A stretch of DNA of 17,227 bases from DATKKG01 sp964475215. GTDB lineage: Archaea; Thermoproteota; Nitrososphaeria; Conexivisphaerales; DTJL01. The stretch lies in NCBI GenBank assembly GCA_964475215.1, contig CAYYVT010000160.1, forward strand, positions 1-17,227, given 5' to 3'. Positions within the stretch are counted from its first letter, which is position 1, and the number at the start of each line of letters is the position of its first letter. Positions 1 to 6,681 of this stretch are shown one piece after another. The notes beneath the pieces are model-generated. The model was not told where the DNA came from. It made no database searches and saw nothing but the letters and a program-made list of their open reading frames with translations. A program made the position numbers and the translations under genes.

Positions 1-1667
1 GCCAGGGCGTCGACTTCGTCGAAGAAGATGATGCAGGGGGACGCCTGTCGCGCCCGCCTGAAGACCTCCCTGACGGCCCTTTCGGACTCGCCCACCCACT
101 TGCTCAGGAGCTCGGGGCCCCTGACGCTGATGAAGTTGGCCTCGCTCTCCGTCGCCACGGCCTTGGCGAGCATGGTCTTGCCCGTCCCTGACGGGCCATA
201 GAGCAGGATCCCCTTCGGGATGTTGTAGCCCATGTGCTTGTACGCTTCGGGGTACTTCATGGGCCATTCGACGGCCTCCTGGAGCTCCCTCTTCGTAGTC
301 TCCAGGCCTCCGATCTCCGCCCACTTGACCTCCGGCGTTTCAAGGTACACCTCCCTCATGGCCGAGGGAGTGATGTCCTTCAGGGCGTCCTCGAAGTCCT
401 TCATGCAGACTGTGAGCTTGTTGAGCGTCTCCGGCGGGATTTTCTCCTCCTCGAGCTTAATCTCGGGGAGGTGGCGCCTCAGGCTCTTCATCGCTGCCTC
501 CTTGCAGAGGTATTCGAGGTCGGCGCCCACGTAGCCATGCGTCACGGCCGCAAGCTTCTCGCTGTCGACGTCGCTGACCAGTGGCATGTGGCGCGTGTGT
601 ATCTGGAGTATCTCCAGCCTCCCCCTCTTGTCCGGGACCTTGATCTCGACTTCGCGGTCGAACCTCCCGGGCCTCCTGAGCGCCGGGTCGATGGCGTTGG
701 GCCTGTTGGTGGCGGCTATCACCACCACCTTCCCCCTCCCCTCCAGTCCATCCATCAGGGAGAGAAGCTGGGAAACGACCCTCCTCTCGACTTCCCCCGT
801 CACCTCTTCTCGCTTGGGGGCGATGGAGTCGATCTCGTCGATGAATATTATCGAGGGGGACTTCTCCTTGGCCTCCTTGAATATCTCGCGAAGGCGCGCC
901 TCCGATTCGCCGTAGAACTTGCTCATGATCTCGGGGCCGCTGGTGGAGATGAAGTGGGCGTTGGTTTCGTTGGCCACGGCCTTCGCCAGAAGGGTCTTGC
1001 CGGTCCCCGGAGGGCCGTAGAGCAGTACACCCTTGGGCGCCTCGATACCGAGCCTCTCGAAGAGCTCGGGGTGCCGCAGCGGAAGCTCGACCATCTCCCT
1101 GATCTTCTGGATCTCGTCCTTGAGGCCGCCTATGTCTTCGTAGGCGACCTGGGGGACCCCGCGGAGGAGCTCCCCCCTCTCCGAAAGCTGGAAGACGGTG
1201 CGCTGGCTGATCACGACGGCCTCCGCGACGGGGGTGATGCCCACCACCTGGAAGGTCAGCCTGCCGCCGAAGTAGGGGACCATGATGTTGTCCCCCCTCG
1301 TCACCGGGACGCCTTCAAGGGCGTCGGTGATATACCGCTCATCGATGGGGGGGATGTTCTCGAGCGGAGCCACCACGACCTTCTCGGCCGGCGCGGCCTT
1401 GATCTTCTTGACCGAAACGGTGTCTCCTATGGCGACCCCCGAGTTGTTCCTCGTGAGGCCGTCTATCCTGATGATGCCCCTTCCTTCGTCCGAGGGGTAT
1501 AGCGGGAGGCACTTGGCGACGGTCTTGCGCTTTCCCTTGATTTCGACGACGTCGCCGGTGGAGGCGGCCAGAGAGTCCATTACGTCATAGTCGATCCTTG
1601 CGACTCCCCTTCCCACGTCCCTGGTATAGGCCTCCAGTACCTTGAGGTTGACAGAATCAGCGCTCAA
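1..1667 (-). CDS. cdc48: Cdc48/VAT-type AAA+ ATPase, C-terminus cut by window edge
   Basis: Hexameric double-ring AAA+ unfoldase that extracts and unfolds proteins in the cytoplasm. Translating the minus strand from TTG 1667 gives 555 residues before the window ends, so the end of D2 is missing. An N-domain (about 1-180) with a double-psi-barrel style start is followed by D1 with Walker A GPPGTGKT at about 218-225 and Walker B IIFIDEID. D2 follows with GPSGTGKT at about 491-498 and IIFFDEVD. The D2 P-loop has Ser where Pro is usual, a conservative change. TTG 1667 is the only start between the N-domain and the in-frame stop at 1728-1730, and AGGTG lies 8 nt upstream of it. The gene begins 16 nt after the hsp20 stop, so the two are very likely cotranscribed. 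Full-length relatives have about 730 or more residues. The family assignment is secure. Confidence 0.95.
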   Translation of the reverse strand, partial: MSADSVNLKVLEAYTRDVGRGVARIDYDVMDSLAASTGDVVEIKGKRKTVAKCLPLYPSDEGRGIIRIDGLTRNNSGVAIGDTVSVKKIKAAPAEKVVVAPLENIPPIDERYITDALEGVPVTRGDNIMVPYFGGRLTFQVVGITPVAEAVVISQRTVFQLSERGELLRGVPQVAYEDIGGLKDEIQKIREMVELPLRHPELFERLGIEAPKGVLLYGPPGTGKTLLAKAVANETNAHFISTSGPEIMSKFYGESEARLREIFKEAKEKSPSIIFIDEIDSIAPKREEVTGEVERRVVSQLLSLMDGLEGRGKVVVIAATNRPNAIDPALRRPGRFDREVEIKVPDKRGRLEILQIHTRHMPLVSDVDSEKLAAVTHGYVGADLEYLCKEAAMKSLRRHLPEIKLEEEKIPPETLNKLTVCMKDFEDALKDITPSAMREVYLETPEVKWAEIGGLETTKRELQEAVEWPMKYPEAYKHMGYNIPKGILLYGPSGTGKTMLAKAVATESEANFISVRGPELLSKWVGESERAVREVFRRARQASPCIIFFDEVDAL

Positions 1668-1683
1668 TGATTGTACACCTGAT

Positions 1684-2172
1684 CTACTGAATCCGAATGT
1701 CCCTGTAGCCCTTATTAGTATTGCTTTTCAACCTAAATCGAGCTTCAAGTATACCATTGTTGTACCTTGCTTCACAGGACTGAGGGTCGACGAGCTCCTT
1801 GAGGGTGAAGTTGGCGTGGTAGGTCCGGTCGGGGGTCTCGGCGGATATGTCCATGGTGTCGTCCGTCGTCTTGAGCTTGATCGCGTCCTTCTCAACGCCA
1901 GGGACCTCGCAGATCACCCTTAGGGTGTCCTTGTCCACATACTGCTCGATAAGAGGCTCCCTCGAGCCCTGGGCGATCATGGAGTCGCCAAAGGTCCTGA
2001 AGAGCGGCTCGCCCTCGGGCCCGAACTCCACAGTGAAACCACGGGTTATGGAGCGGTTCATTGGCAGCCCATTGCTCCTGAACTGCCTCAGCATCCCCTC
2101 CATCTCCTTCTCGATCTCGTCCATGAGATCGTCCATGTCGTCGAACAGGCCACGGTATTCTCTTTCATTCAT
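1684..2172 (-). CDS. hsp20: Small heat-shock protein, Hsp20/alpha-crystallin family
   Basis: ATP-independent chaperone that holds unfolding proteins in large oligomers; 162 residues. The N-terminal arm (about 1-70) starts with a strongly acidic, helix-forming stretch. The alpha-crystallin domain runs from about 75 to 152 and ends in the family signature around NNGILEARFRL. The tail carries the I-x-I motif (IRI), which docks neighbouring subunits. The ATG at 2172 is preceded by GTGAT and, farther up, AGGAG. The gene is the first of a two-gene unit with cdc48, and its promoter faces that of the ArsR-like regulator across a 76-bp gap. An AT-rich core (TTATAA, 2210-2215) lies about 40 nt upstream of the start. 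This context implies heat or stress induction through repressor release. That is inferred from Phr/HSR1 systems and not shown here. Confidence 0.93.
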   Translation of the reverse strand: MNEREYRGLFDDMDDLMDEIEKEMEGMLRQFRSNGLPMNRSITRGFTVEFGPEGEPLFRTFGDSMIAQGSREPLIEQYVDKDTLRVICEVPGVEKDAIKLKTTDDTMDISAETPDRTYHANFTLKELVDPQSCEARYNNGILEARFRLKSNTNKGYRDIRIQ

Positions 2173-2216
2173 ATCTCAATCACTTTAACTCCTAGTTACC
2201 AACCGTCGGTTATAAC

Positions 2217-2238
2217 TAAAGGTTTATTTAAACCTTTA
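2217..2238. promoter_or_regulatory. 22-nt perfect inverted repeat over a TATA core, putative heat-shock operator
   Basis: The sequence reads TAAAGGTTTA-TT-TAAACCTTTA: two perfect 10-nt arms around a 2-nt centre, midway between the divergent hsp20-cdc48 operon and the ArsR-like gene. The centre (2227.5) is also the centre of the TATA-like core TTTATTTAAA, 29-30 nt before ATG 2257, the spacing expected for a leaderless start. A dimeric winged-helix protein bound here should exclude TBP/TFB. A shorter palindrome AACCG-T-CGGTT lies beside it at 2201-2211, towards the hsp20 side, and could be a second half of the operator. The symmetry is seen directly; the repressor role is inferred. Confidence 0.6.
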
Positions 2239-2256
2239 CCCCCAACCATGAGACGC

Positions 2257-2619
2257 ATGGACGCCCTTGACGTGATCGGTTCCCAAAGTAGATGGAGGCT
2301 GCTGGAGCTGCTGGCCGAAGGTGACAGGAGCGTGGGGGAGCTTGCGGAGGAGCTCCACATCTCCAACCAGGGGGCGCTGAAGCACCTTTCAGTGCTGATG
2401 GAGGCGGGCCTGGTGAAGGAGATGCGGCCCTCCGGCGGGAGGAAGGTCTCCTATGCCCTCAGGAACACCGTCTTCCTCTTCAGGCGCGAAGACGATGAAG
2501 GTGACCTTCTGGTATACTACAGGGGAAGATCCAAGCCTGGAAGGCTTTCGCCCGAGACTAGGTTCAGGGCCGGAAGGCTGCTTAAGCGGTTCAAGATGCT
2601 GCTCGATAAGCCCTTTTGA
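2257..2619 (+). CDS. ArsR-like winged-helix transcriptional regulator
   Basis: Small DNA-binding regulator of about 120 residues. The N-terminal 65 residues form a classic ArsR-type winged helix: a helix reading SRWRLLELL, then a helix-turn-helix around SVGELAEELHISNQGALKHLSVL, and a wing around GGRKVSYALR. The C-terminal third is short and very basic (RGRSKPGR to LLKRFK), with no metal-binding cysteines, so it is unlikely to be a metal sensor. ATG 2248 would add three residues. I prefer ATG 2257 because the TATA core centred at 2227.5 lies about 29 nt upstream and no Shine-Dalgarno sequence precedes either ATG, as expected for a leaderless message. Its divergence from hsp20-cdc48 and the palindrome over its own TATA box suggest that it represses both directions, as Phr does. 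It is shorter than Phr, so orthology is not certain. Confidence 0.85.
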   Translation: MDALDVIGSQSRWRLLELLAEGDRSVGELAEELHISNQGALKHLSVLMEAGLVKEMRPSGGRKVSYALRNTVFLFRREDDEGDLLVYYRGRSKPGRLSPETRFRAGRLLKRFKMLLDKPF

Positions 2620-2624
2620 AAAGG
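2612..2624. terminator. Small symmetric element between convergent genes, possible terminator
   Basis: CCTTTT-G-AAAAGG is a perfect 6+1+6 inverted repeat covering the stop codon of the ArsR-like gene and reaching into the 6-bp gap before the stop of the convergent MIP18-family gene. Each strand carries a TTTT run at the end of its gene. Archaeal termination relies on T-rich runs, so this could serve both genes. The run is short and the assignment is weak. Confidence 0.25.
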
Positions 2625-2625
2625 A

Positions 2626-2952
2626 TCACATCTGCAGGGGCTGGTCGGGGTTGGGGTTGTTGACGTTCTGGTTTATGACGTCGGCCATGTAGTGCTCGCG
2701 CACGTTGATGGTGACCTTCTTCACGCCTTCGACCCCTTCAGCGGCGTTCTTGACGTCGGCGGCCAGCTGGTAGGCGAGGATGGCGGGGCAGACGGGGGTC
2801 GTCATCCTCAGCTGGATGTACACGGTGTTGTCGTCAGCCACCTCGACCTTCTCGACGACGTTGAGCTCAACGATGGGGACCCCCACCTCGGGGTCCACCA
2901 CGTAGCCCAACCTGTCCCAGATTTCTTCGCTGAGCTTCTGCTTCGAGGACAT
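2626..2952 (-). CDS. MIP18/DUF59 family protein, SufT/PaaD-like
   Basis: About 108 residues of the DUF59 (MIP18) fold, linked in many organisms to iron-sulfur cluster assembly or delivery. The family marks are visible: DPEVGVPIVEL near the N-terminus, and the Cys-containing TTPVCPA loop in which the cysteine is the usual functional residue. A short tail rich in Asn and Pro follows the domain. I chose ATG 2952 over TTG 2964 because a TATA box (minus strand CTTATTATAT, 2985-2976) is centred about 28 nt upstream, matching a leaderless transcript. No Suf or Isc genes are nearby, so no client can be named from context. It converges with the ArsR-like gene, leaving 6 bp between the stops. Confidence 0.88.
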   Translation of the reverse strand: MSSKQKLSEEIWDRLGYVVDPEVGVPIVELNVVEKVEVADDNTVYIQLRMTTPVCPAILAYQLAADVKNAAEGVEGVKKVTINVREHYMADVINQNVNNPNPDQPLQM

Positions 2953-2975
2953 TCGTCCGAGCAAGGACTCCGGCG

Positions 2976-2985
2976 ATATAATAAG
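2976..2985 (-). promoter_or_regulatory. TATA box of the MIP18-family gene
   Basis: The minus strand reads CTTATTATAT, an AT-rich island in G+C-rich surroundings. Its centre is about 28 nt from ATG 2952, which places the transcription start at or within a base or two of that codon and predicts a leaderless mRNA. Confidence 0.6.
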
Positions 2986-3009
2986 GTGCCTGTGGTAACG
3001 TGGCAGAGC

Positions 3010-3798
3010 CTATATGAGGAGGGCCTGCTTGCGTAGGGTGACAAGCTTCTTGAAGGATTCGATGGGGTCATGGACGCTCTCCACGGTGAAGAGGAGGGAG
3101 CTGTTGGCGAACAGCGGCTTGAGCAGTCCGAAGTCGATGTTCCCTCCGCCCATGGCCAGGTGCTGATCTTCAAGGCCGTTGTTATCGTGCACGTGGAGCT
3201 CGGCGAAATCCGAAGCCATCTCATCGATGAAAGCCTTCAGGGACTTGGACATGTTGGCGTGGCCGACGTCCAGCAGGAGGGGCATCCTCACGCCTCCCAG
3301 TGAGAAGAACCTCCTGAAGTCATCAGGAAGCACCAGGAGGCCCCCGCGGTGAGGGATGTCGTTCTCCACCGACATGTGCTGCCCAAGCGAACAGCTATAG
3401 TCCCAGATTTCGAGGATGGAATCGCAGTTCGCCTGGAAGGCCTCGTCCGCCGTGGCATCCGAGTCCCTCGTCCCCGGATGGACGACCACGTTGAGTGCCT
3501 CGAATTCGACCGCCCTCCTCAGGCTCGTCTTGACGGCCTCAATTGAGCGCCTCCTCACCGAGAGATCTGAAGAGGCTATGTTCACGTCTTCGTAGGGGGA
3601 GTGGACCGTGAAGCTGTAGCCGGTCTCATTCAGGCGTGCCAGGCTCTTGGTGACGCCGTCGGAGAGCTTGGTCGAGGCGTTGTCGACTATCTCCAGGTAC
3701 CCTGCCTCCTCGGCGATGGGGTCGGAGATGAGCGCAAGCACAGACGAGAAGGGCTTCTTCTGGACGACCAGGAAGAGCGTCGAAATGCCTAGAGGCAC
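3010..3798 (-). CDS. TIM-barrel sugar phosphate isomerase / AP endonuclease 2-like protein
   Basis: Member of the xylose isomerase-like TIM-barrel superfamily, about 262 residues. Likely metal-binding residues appear in order at strand ends: HSPY early, VVVHPG (His), SVENDIPHRGG (Glu), LLLDVGHANM (Asp, His), LHVHDN (His, Asp) with a following His in LEDQHL, and FTVES (Glu) near the C-terminus. A divalent-metal isomerase, epimerase or endonuclease IV-like activity is therefore plausible; the substrate cannot be told. The reading frame stays open to 3948, but upstream translation looks non-coding. I prefer GTG 3798 because a TATA box (TTTAAA, centre about 3826.5) lies 28 nt upstream and the protein would then open with the first barrel strand (PLGISTLFLV). 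ATG 3822 is the alternative and would add eight residues. The gene stands alone, with its 3' end facing away from the LarA-like gene. Confidence 0.85.
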   Translation of the reverse strand: MPLGISTLFLVVQKKPFSSVLALISDPIAEEAGYLEIVDNASTKLSDGVTKSLARLNETGYSFTVHSPYEDVNIASSDLSVRRRSIEAVKTSLRRAVEFEALNVVVHPGTRDSDATADEAFQANCDSILEIWDYSCSLGQHMSVENDIPHRGGLLVLPDDFRRFFSLGGVRMPLLLDVGHANMSKSLKAFIDEMASDFAELHVHDNNGLEDQHLAMGGGNIDFGLLKPLFANSSLLFTVESVHDPIESFKKLVTLRKQALLI

Positions 3799-3822
3799 GC
3801 CGACGCCGTATGGGAGACGCAT

Positions 3823-3833
3823 CTTTAAAGCTT
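3823..3833 (-). promoter_or_regulatory. TATA box of the TIM-barrel gene
   Basis: The minus strand reads AAGCTTTAAAG with a TTTAAA core centred at about 3826.5, some 28 nt before GTG 3798. The same 11-mer recurs on the plus strand at 6132-6142 before the acetyltransferase gene, which supports it as a promoter word of this genome. The rest of the divergent gap (3834-3925) shows no comparable box for the rightward gene. Confidence 0.5.
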
Positions 3834-3925
3834 TGAAGCGAAGAGTAGAGCGACGGAGCGTCATCTCCTTGCCGGAGAATCGGGGTTGAGCGTGTCTGCC
3901 TGAGATTTGGCTGCCGTATGGTGAG

Positions 3926-5008
3926 GTGGAAGTGGTCATCAACGCCAAGGCTGAGAACCTCGGCGAGGTCGTGGAGGCGCCCGCCCAGGGACTTGCCGAG
4001 GAGGCGGTTCAGGAGAAGCTGGGGGCCATCCCGAAGAGGGAATACGTCGTGATGGACGGCTCGAATTACTCCATCGATCTCCTGAACAGGCTGCTTTCCG
4101 TATGGCACACAGATCCGAAAGACGTAAAGGTGCACGTTGGCGGGAGGTGGAGCCCCTCCGCCCGGAAGAGGCTCACCCACTTCGGGTACTCGCTGACGGA
4201 GGAAAGGCCCTCGGTGGAGCTGGGGGTCGTGGACGGCGTGCTCGTCCGCACGTTGGCCGGCCTCAGGGGGGGAGGGCCCATGGTGATTGCCGAGGCCGCG
4301 TTTGATCCGATCTATGGAGTCAGGGGAGGAGCGTCCGCCATCGTCGAGGCGCTAGGGCTTGGGATGGAGGCCATCGGAAGATGGAAGGGGGAGCCCGCCC
4401 CGGCGGCCGACACCGATCCCGGCTGGTTCGCAGGAAGGGTGACGGAAGAAGCGGGCAATCCATTCTGTCTCGAATACGTCCGTTCTAGGAGGGGCTTCGC
4501 CGAGCTTTCCAGCGGAGCATATCCCGAGGCGCACGCCAAGTCGGTAGGCCTCCTGACTCGGACGAGGGTCTTCTCCGCCGCCAAGAGCAGGCTGATGGTC
4601 GTCTCGCCGGGCGGAGGGGACGCGGACTCCACCCTACATCTCTCTCTGACGGCGCTGTGCAACCAGGCGGCGGCCGTGGGAGAAGAGGCTGAAGCTATCC
4701 TCGTCGCCGAGGCGATGGAGGGGCTTGGCAGCCCTGCTCTCAGGGCCTTCTGCGACATGACCGTGAGGCCCGAGAGCCTTTCCCATGTGGAGGGATACGA
4801 GGACATGATCATACTCAAGTGGCTGCGGTCGAGGCTGAAGCTACACCTTGTGTCCACGCTCCCGCGGACGATAGTGGAGAAGAGGCTGGGGCTCTCGGCC
4901 CCGTCCTCCGCCAAGAACGCGTTCGAGGAGGTGGAGGCCCGTCACGGCTGGAAGCTGAAGGCCACGATGGTGAAGGACGCCTCCCTTACGGTGCTGCGTG
5001 TTCCCTAG
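3926..5008 (+). CDS. LarA-like (DUF2088) protein without recognisable nickel-pincer residues
   Basis: A 360-residue protein that I place in the lactate racemase LarA superfamily from its second half. SPGGGDAD (about 227-234) matches the family's S-x-GG-x-P-x-D loop, and the following ILVAEAMEGLG resembles the typical ILVAECREGLG. GVRGGASAI (131-139) aligns with the family motif GYSGGAKAI, but the lysine that anchors the nickel-pincer cofactor is Ser. The His four residues before that motif is Asp, and the family GTHRP turn appears as GGRWSP. It is shorter than typical LarA (about 420 residues). It is probably not a standard nickel enzyme and may bind a different ligand or have lost catalysis. 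GTG 3926 opens the frame; GTG 3932 has a better ribosome site (GGTGA, 7 nt upstream). Its stop shares CTAG with the convergent gene. Confidence 0.65.
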   Translation: MEVVINAKAENLGEVVEAPAQGLAEEAVQEKLGAIPKREYVVMDGSNYSIDLLNRLLSVWHTDPKDVKVHVGGRWSPSARKRLTHFGYSLTEERPSVELGVVDGVLVRTLAGLRGGGPMVIAEAAFDPIYGVRGGASAIVEALGLGMEAIGRWKGEPAPAADTDPGWFAGRVTEEAGNPFCLEYVRSRRGFAELSSGAYPEAHAKSVGLLTRTRVFSAAKSRLMVVSPGGGDADSTLHLSLTALCNQAAAVGEEAEAILVAEAMEGLGSPALRAFCDMTVRPESLSHVEGYEDMIILKWLRSRLKLHLVSTLPRTIVEKRLGLSAPSSAKNAFEEVEARHGWKLKATMVKDASLTVLRVP

Positions 5009-6123
5009 TAGATGGAGGGGAATGTGGGGAGCTGCGGGTACAGCATGAGCAGGTACGCCAGGGCGGCAAGGACAAGGACCAAAGCCAAGAGATAGAGGTC
5101 CCTCCTTGAGGCCTTCGAGATGTCATCGAGTGGCAGCAGATCCCTTGTGCCCCATGAGACCGCAAAGACGAAGAGCGCCATCCAGAAGCTGACGAAGACC
5201 ATTACGAAGATGGAGATCAGGGCTGCCACCGCGAGGCTGCGCCTCCCAAGGAAGCCGCCAGCGATCCTCCAACCCTCCAGTTGTCGGGTGGGTATCATGT
5301 TGGCGAAGCTGATCAGGAAGCCGAACCAGCCGGCGAAGACCAGGGGCGAGAGGATGGTGCCCTGTGAAGTCGGATGGAGGAAGGCCGTCACAAGGTAATC
5401 CAGGCCGAGCGGGAGTTGCTGGGCCACGAAATGGGCCGACGAGCCGAAAGTCGCCGCCGCGGCCTCCTGGGTGATCAGCCGTGTGTCGAGTAGGCCAGCT
5501 AGGAGCGTGACGGAGGCGACGGCGAGCCCAGACAGGGTCGCCCACACGGCAGGAACCATTTCGTCGTCCCGGTTCACGGGCGGCTCCGACATCGAATAGA
5601 GCGCCCCGAAGGTCGGGATGCTGGGCGGAAGCCCCGGTATGAAGTACGGTATGGGCGGAGGTGCACCGCTGCGGATTGAGAACAAATAACGCACGCTGAA
5701 GGGGACGATGAGGAAGGCGGCCATGAAGGCCACGTAGAGGAGGGTGTCCCTGATGACCCCAGAGTCACTGATCGAGGCTGCCAGGGCTGACGACTTCAGC
5801 CATCCGTCCACGGCCACCGTCGCCATCGTGACGGCGAAGAGGATGACCGGAAGGTAGAGCTGCCTCTTGGGAAGCCCCTTTGTCGACGCCACATAGATGG
5901 TGGGCCCACTCACGGACTGGCGGAGGATTGGGATGAAGCCCATGGGCCTTAGGACGCGGACGAGGTCCTCAAACCTCTGTTGGAATTGCCCGCCCTCGGA
6001 CAGGGAGAATTCGGCGGAGACAGCGCTCGTGAGCAACACCTCCTTGACCTTGAACCTCTCCCTGACGCAGCGCTCTACATCGGAGATCTCAGCCAGGGCC
6101 AAGAGGCGACTCAGCTCTCCCAC
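5005..6123 (-). CDS. Site-2 protease (M50) homologue lacking the HExxH zinc motif
   Basis: A 372-residue membrane protein with the archaeal/cyanobacterial S2P layout: a soluble N-terminal domain (about 1-85), then membrane segments at about 90-107, 126-148, 193-211, 260-278, 296-322 and 343-361. The hallmark stretch PYFIPGLPP...TFGA (about 159-173) and the NxxP..QLxG region (275-284) are both present. Active relatives have HExxH about 18 residues before PYFIPG; here the stretch is PFSVR (141-145) with neither His nor Glu. The second zinc motif, normally QLDG, is QLEGWR. Both zinc-binding elements are therefore altered, suggesting a pseudoprotease that may bind or sequester membrane substrates. 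GTG 6123 is the first start after an in-frame stop; TTG 6102 is possible, because the TATA-like core at 6136-6141 is rather close to GTG 6123. Confidence 0.8.
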   Translation of the reverse strand: MGELSRLLALAEISDVERCVRERFKVKEVLLTSAVSAEFSLSEGGQFQQRFEDLVRVLRPMGFIPILRQSVSGPTIYVASTKGLPKRQLYLPVILFAVTMATVAVDGWLKSSALAASISDSGVIRDTLLYVAFMAAFLIVPFSVRYLFSIRSGAPPPIPYFIPGLPPSIPTFGALYSMSEPPVNRDDEMVPAVWATLSGLAVASVTLLAGLLDTRLITQEAAAATFGSSAHFVAQQLPLGLDYLVTAFLHPTSQGTILSPLVFAGWFGFLISFANMIPTRQLEGWRIAGGFLGRRSLAVAALISIFVMVFVSFWMALFVFAVSWGTRDLLPLDDISKASRRDLYLLALVLVLAALAYLLMLYPQLPTFPSIY

Positions 6124-6131
6124 TCGGGATT

Positions 6132-6142
6132 AAGCTTTAAAG
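6132..6142 (+). promoter_or_regulatory. TATA box of the acetyltransferase-ligase unit, possibly bidirectional
   Basis: AAGCTTTAAAG on the plus strand, TTTAAA core centred about 6138.5 and 39-40 nt before TTG 6178. That leaves a leader of a dozen or so nucleotides containing the GA-rich ribosome site GGGAGGGAAGGA. The symmetric core could also drive the S2P-like gene on the minus strand. It is the only AT-rich island in this divergent gap. Confidence 0.5.
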
Positions 6143-6177
6143 GTTAGTCCGCCAAGTGGGAGGGAAGGAAAAGTCCC

Positions 6178-6675
6178 TTGCTGGACGAAGTGATTCGCAA
6201 GGTCGGAGACTACTCACTGCGCAAATGCGCTCCTGCGGACATCCCGCAGGTGATGACAGTCAACGAAAGCACCCTCCCGGAGCACTACTCGGACGTATTC
6301 TACTACGACGTTCTCGATGGGTTCCCCGAGGGCTTCCTTGTGGTCGAGTGGCAGGGGACCGTCATCGGGTACATGATGAACAGGGTCGAGTTCGGCTTCT
6401 CCAATATCAGGGGGTTCAGCCTGACCAAGAAGGCTCACGTCGTCTCAGTGGCTGTCCTAAAGGAGCACCAGCGCAAGGGGCTGGGATGGGCCCTGATGGA
6501 GGAGGGCCACAAGGCCATGGTGACACGGGGCTGCAAGGAAGCCTTCCTGGAGGTCAGGGTTGGGAACACGGCTGCCATCACCCTCTACGAGAAGATGGGG
6601 TATTCCACCTCTCAGAGGCTCTATTCATACTATAGGGACGGCGAAGACGCCCTGCTGATGACCAAGGCGCTATAG
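6178..6675 (+). CDS. rimI: RimI/Ard1-type N-alpha-acetyltransferase (GNAT)
   Basis: Acetyl-CoA-dependent protein N-terminal acetyltransferase of 165 residues, the usual archaeal size. The acetyl-CoA pyrophosphate loop is QRKGLG (about 98-103) after the strand VVSVAVL. The second half shows EVRVGNTAAITLYEKMGY, the standard GNAT motif B region, and ends with the family tail YYRDGEDALLM. The start is TTG 6178, preceded by a GA-rich ribosome site (GGGAGGGAAGGA, 6158-6169) and a TATA box about 40 nt upstream. GTG 6190 is a weaker alternative. Six nucleotides separate its stop from the ligase ATG, so the two genes are probably cotranscribed. No special link between acetylation and ligation is implied. 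Confidence 0.93.
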   Translation: MLDEVIRKVGDYSLRKCAPADIPQVMTVNESTLPEHYSDVFYYDVLDGFPEGFLVVEWQGTVIGYMMNRVEFGFSNIRGFSLTKKAHVVSVAVLKEHQRKGLGWALMEEGHKAMVTRGCKEAFLEVRVGNTAAITLYEKMGYSTSQRLYSYYRDGEDALLMTKAL

Positions 6676-6681
6676 ATCTTT

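Noticed and set aside
234..1502. 422-codon plus-strand open frame
   Set aside because: It is antisense to cdc48, whose Walker A and B motifs read clearly on the minus strand. Its translation is rich in Gly, Leu, Asp and His with no motif, a typical shadow in G+C-rich DNA.
3799..3948. N-terminal extension of the TIM-barrel protein to 3948
   Set aside because: It overlaps the start of the divergent LarA-like gene and lacks folded-protein character. The TATA box at 3823-3833 places transcription starting near 3798.
6156..6635. 159-codon plus-strand frame starting GTG 6156
   Set aside because: It runs through the acetyltransferase in the wrong frame. The GNAT motifs are all in the frame starting at 6178.
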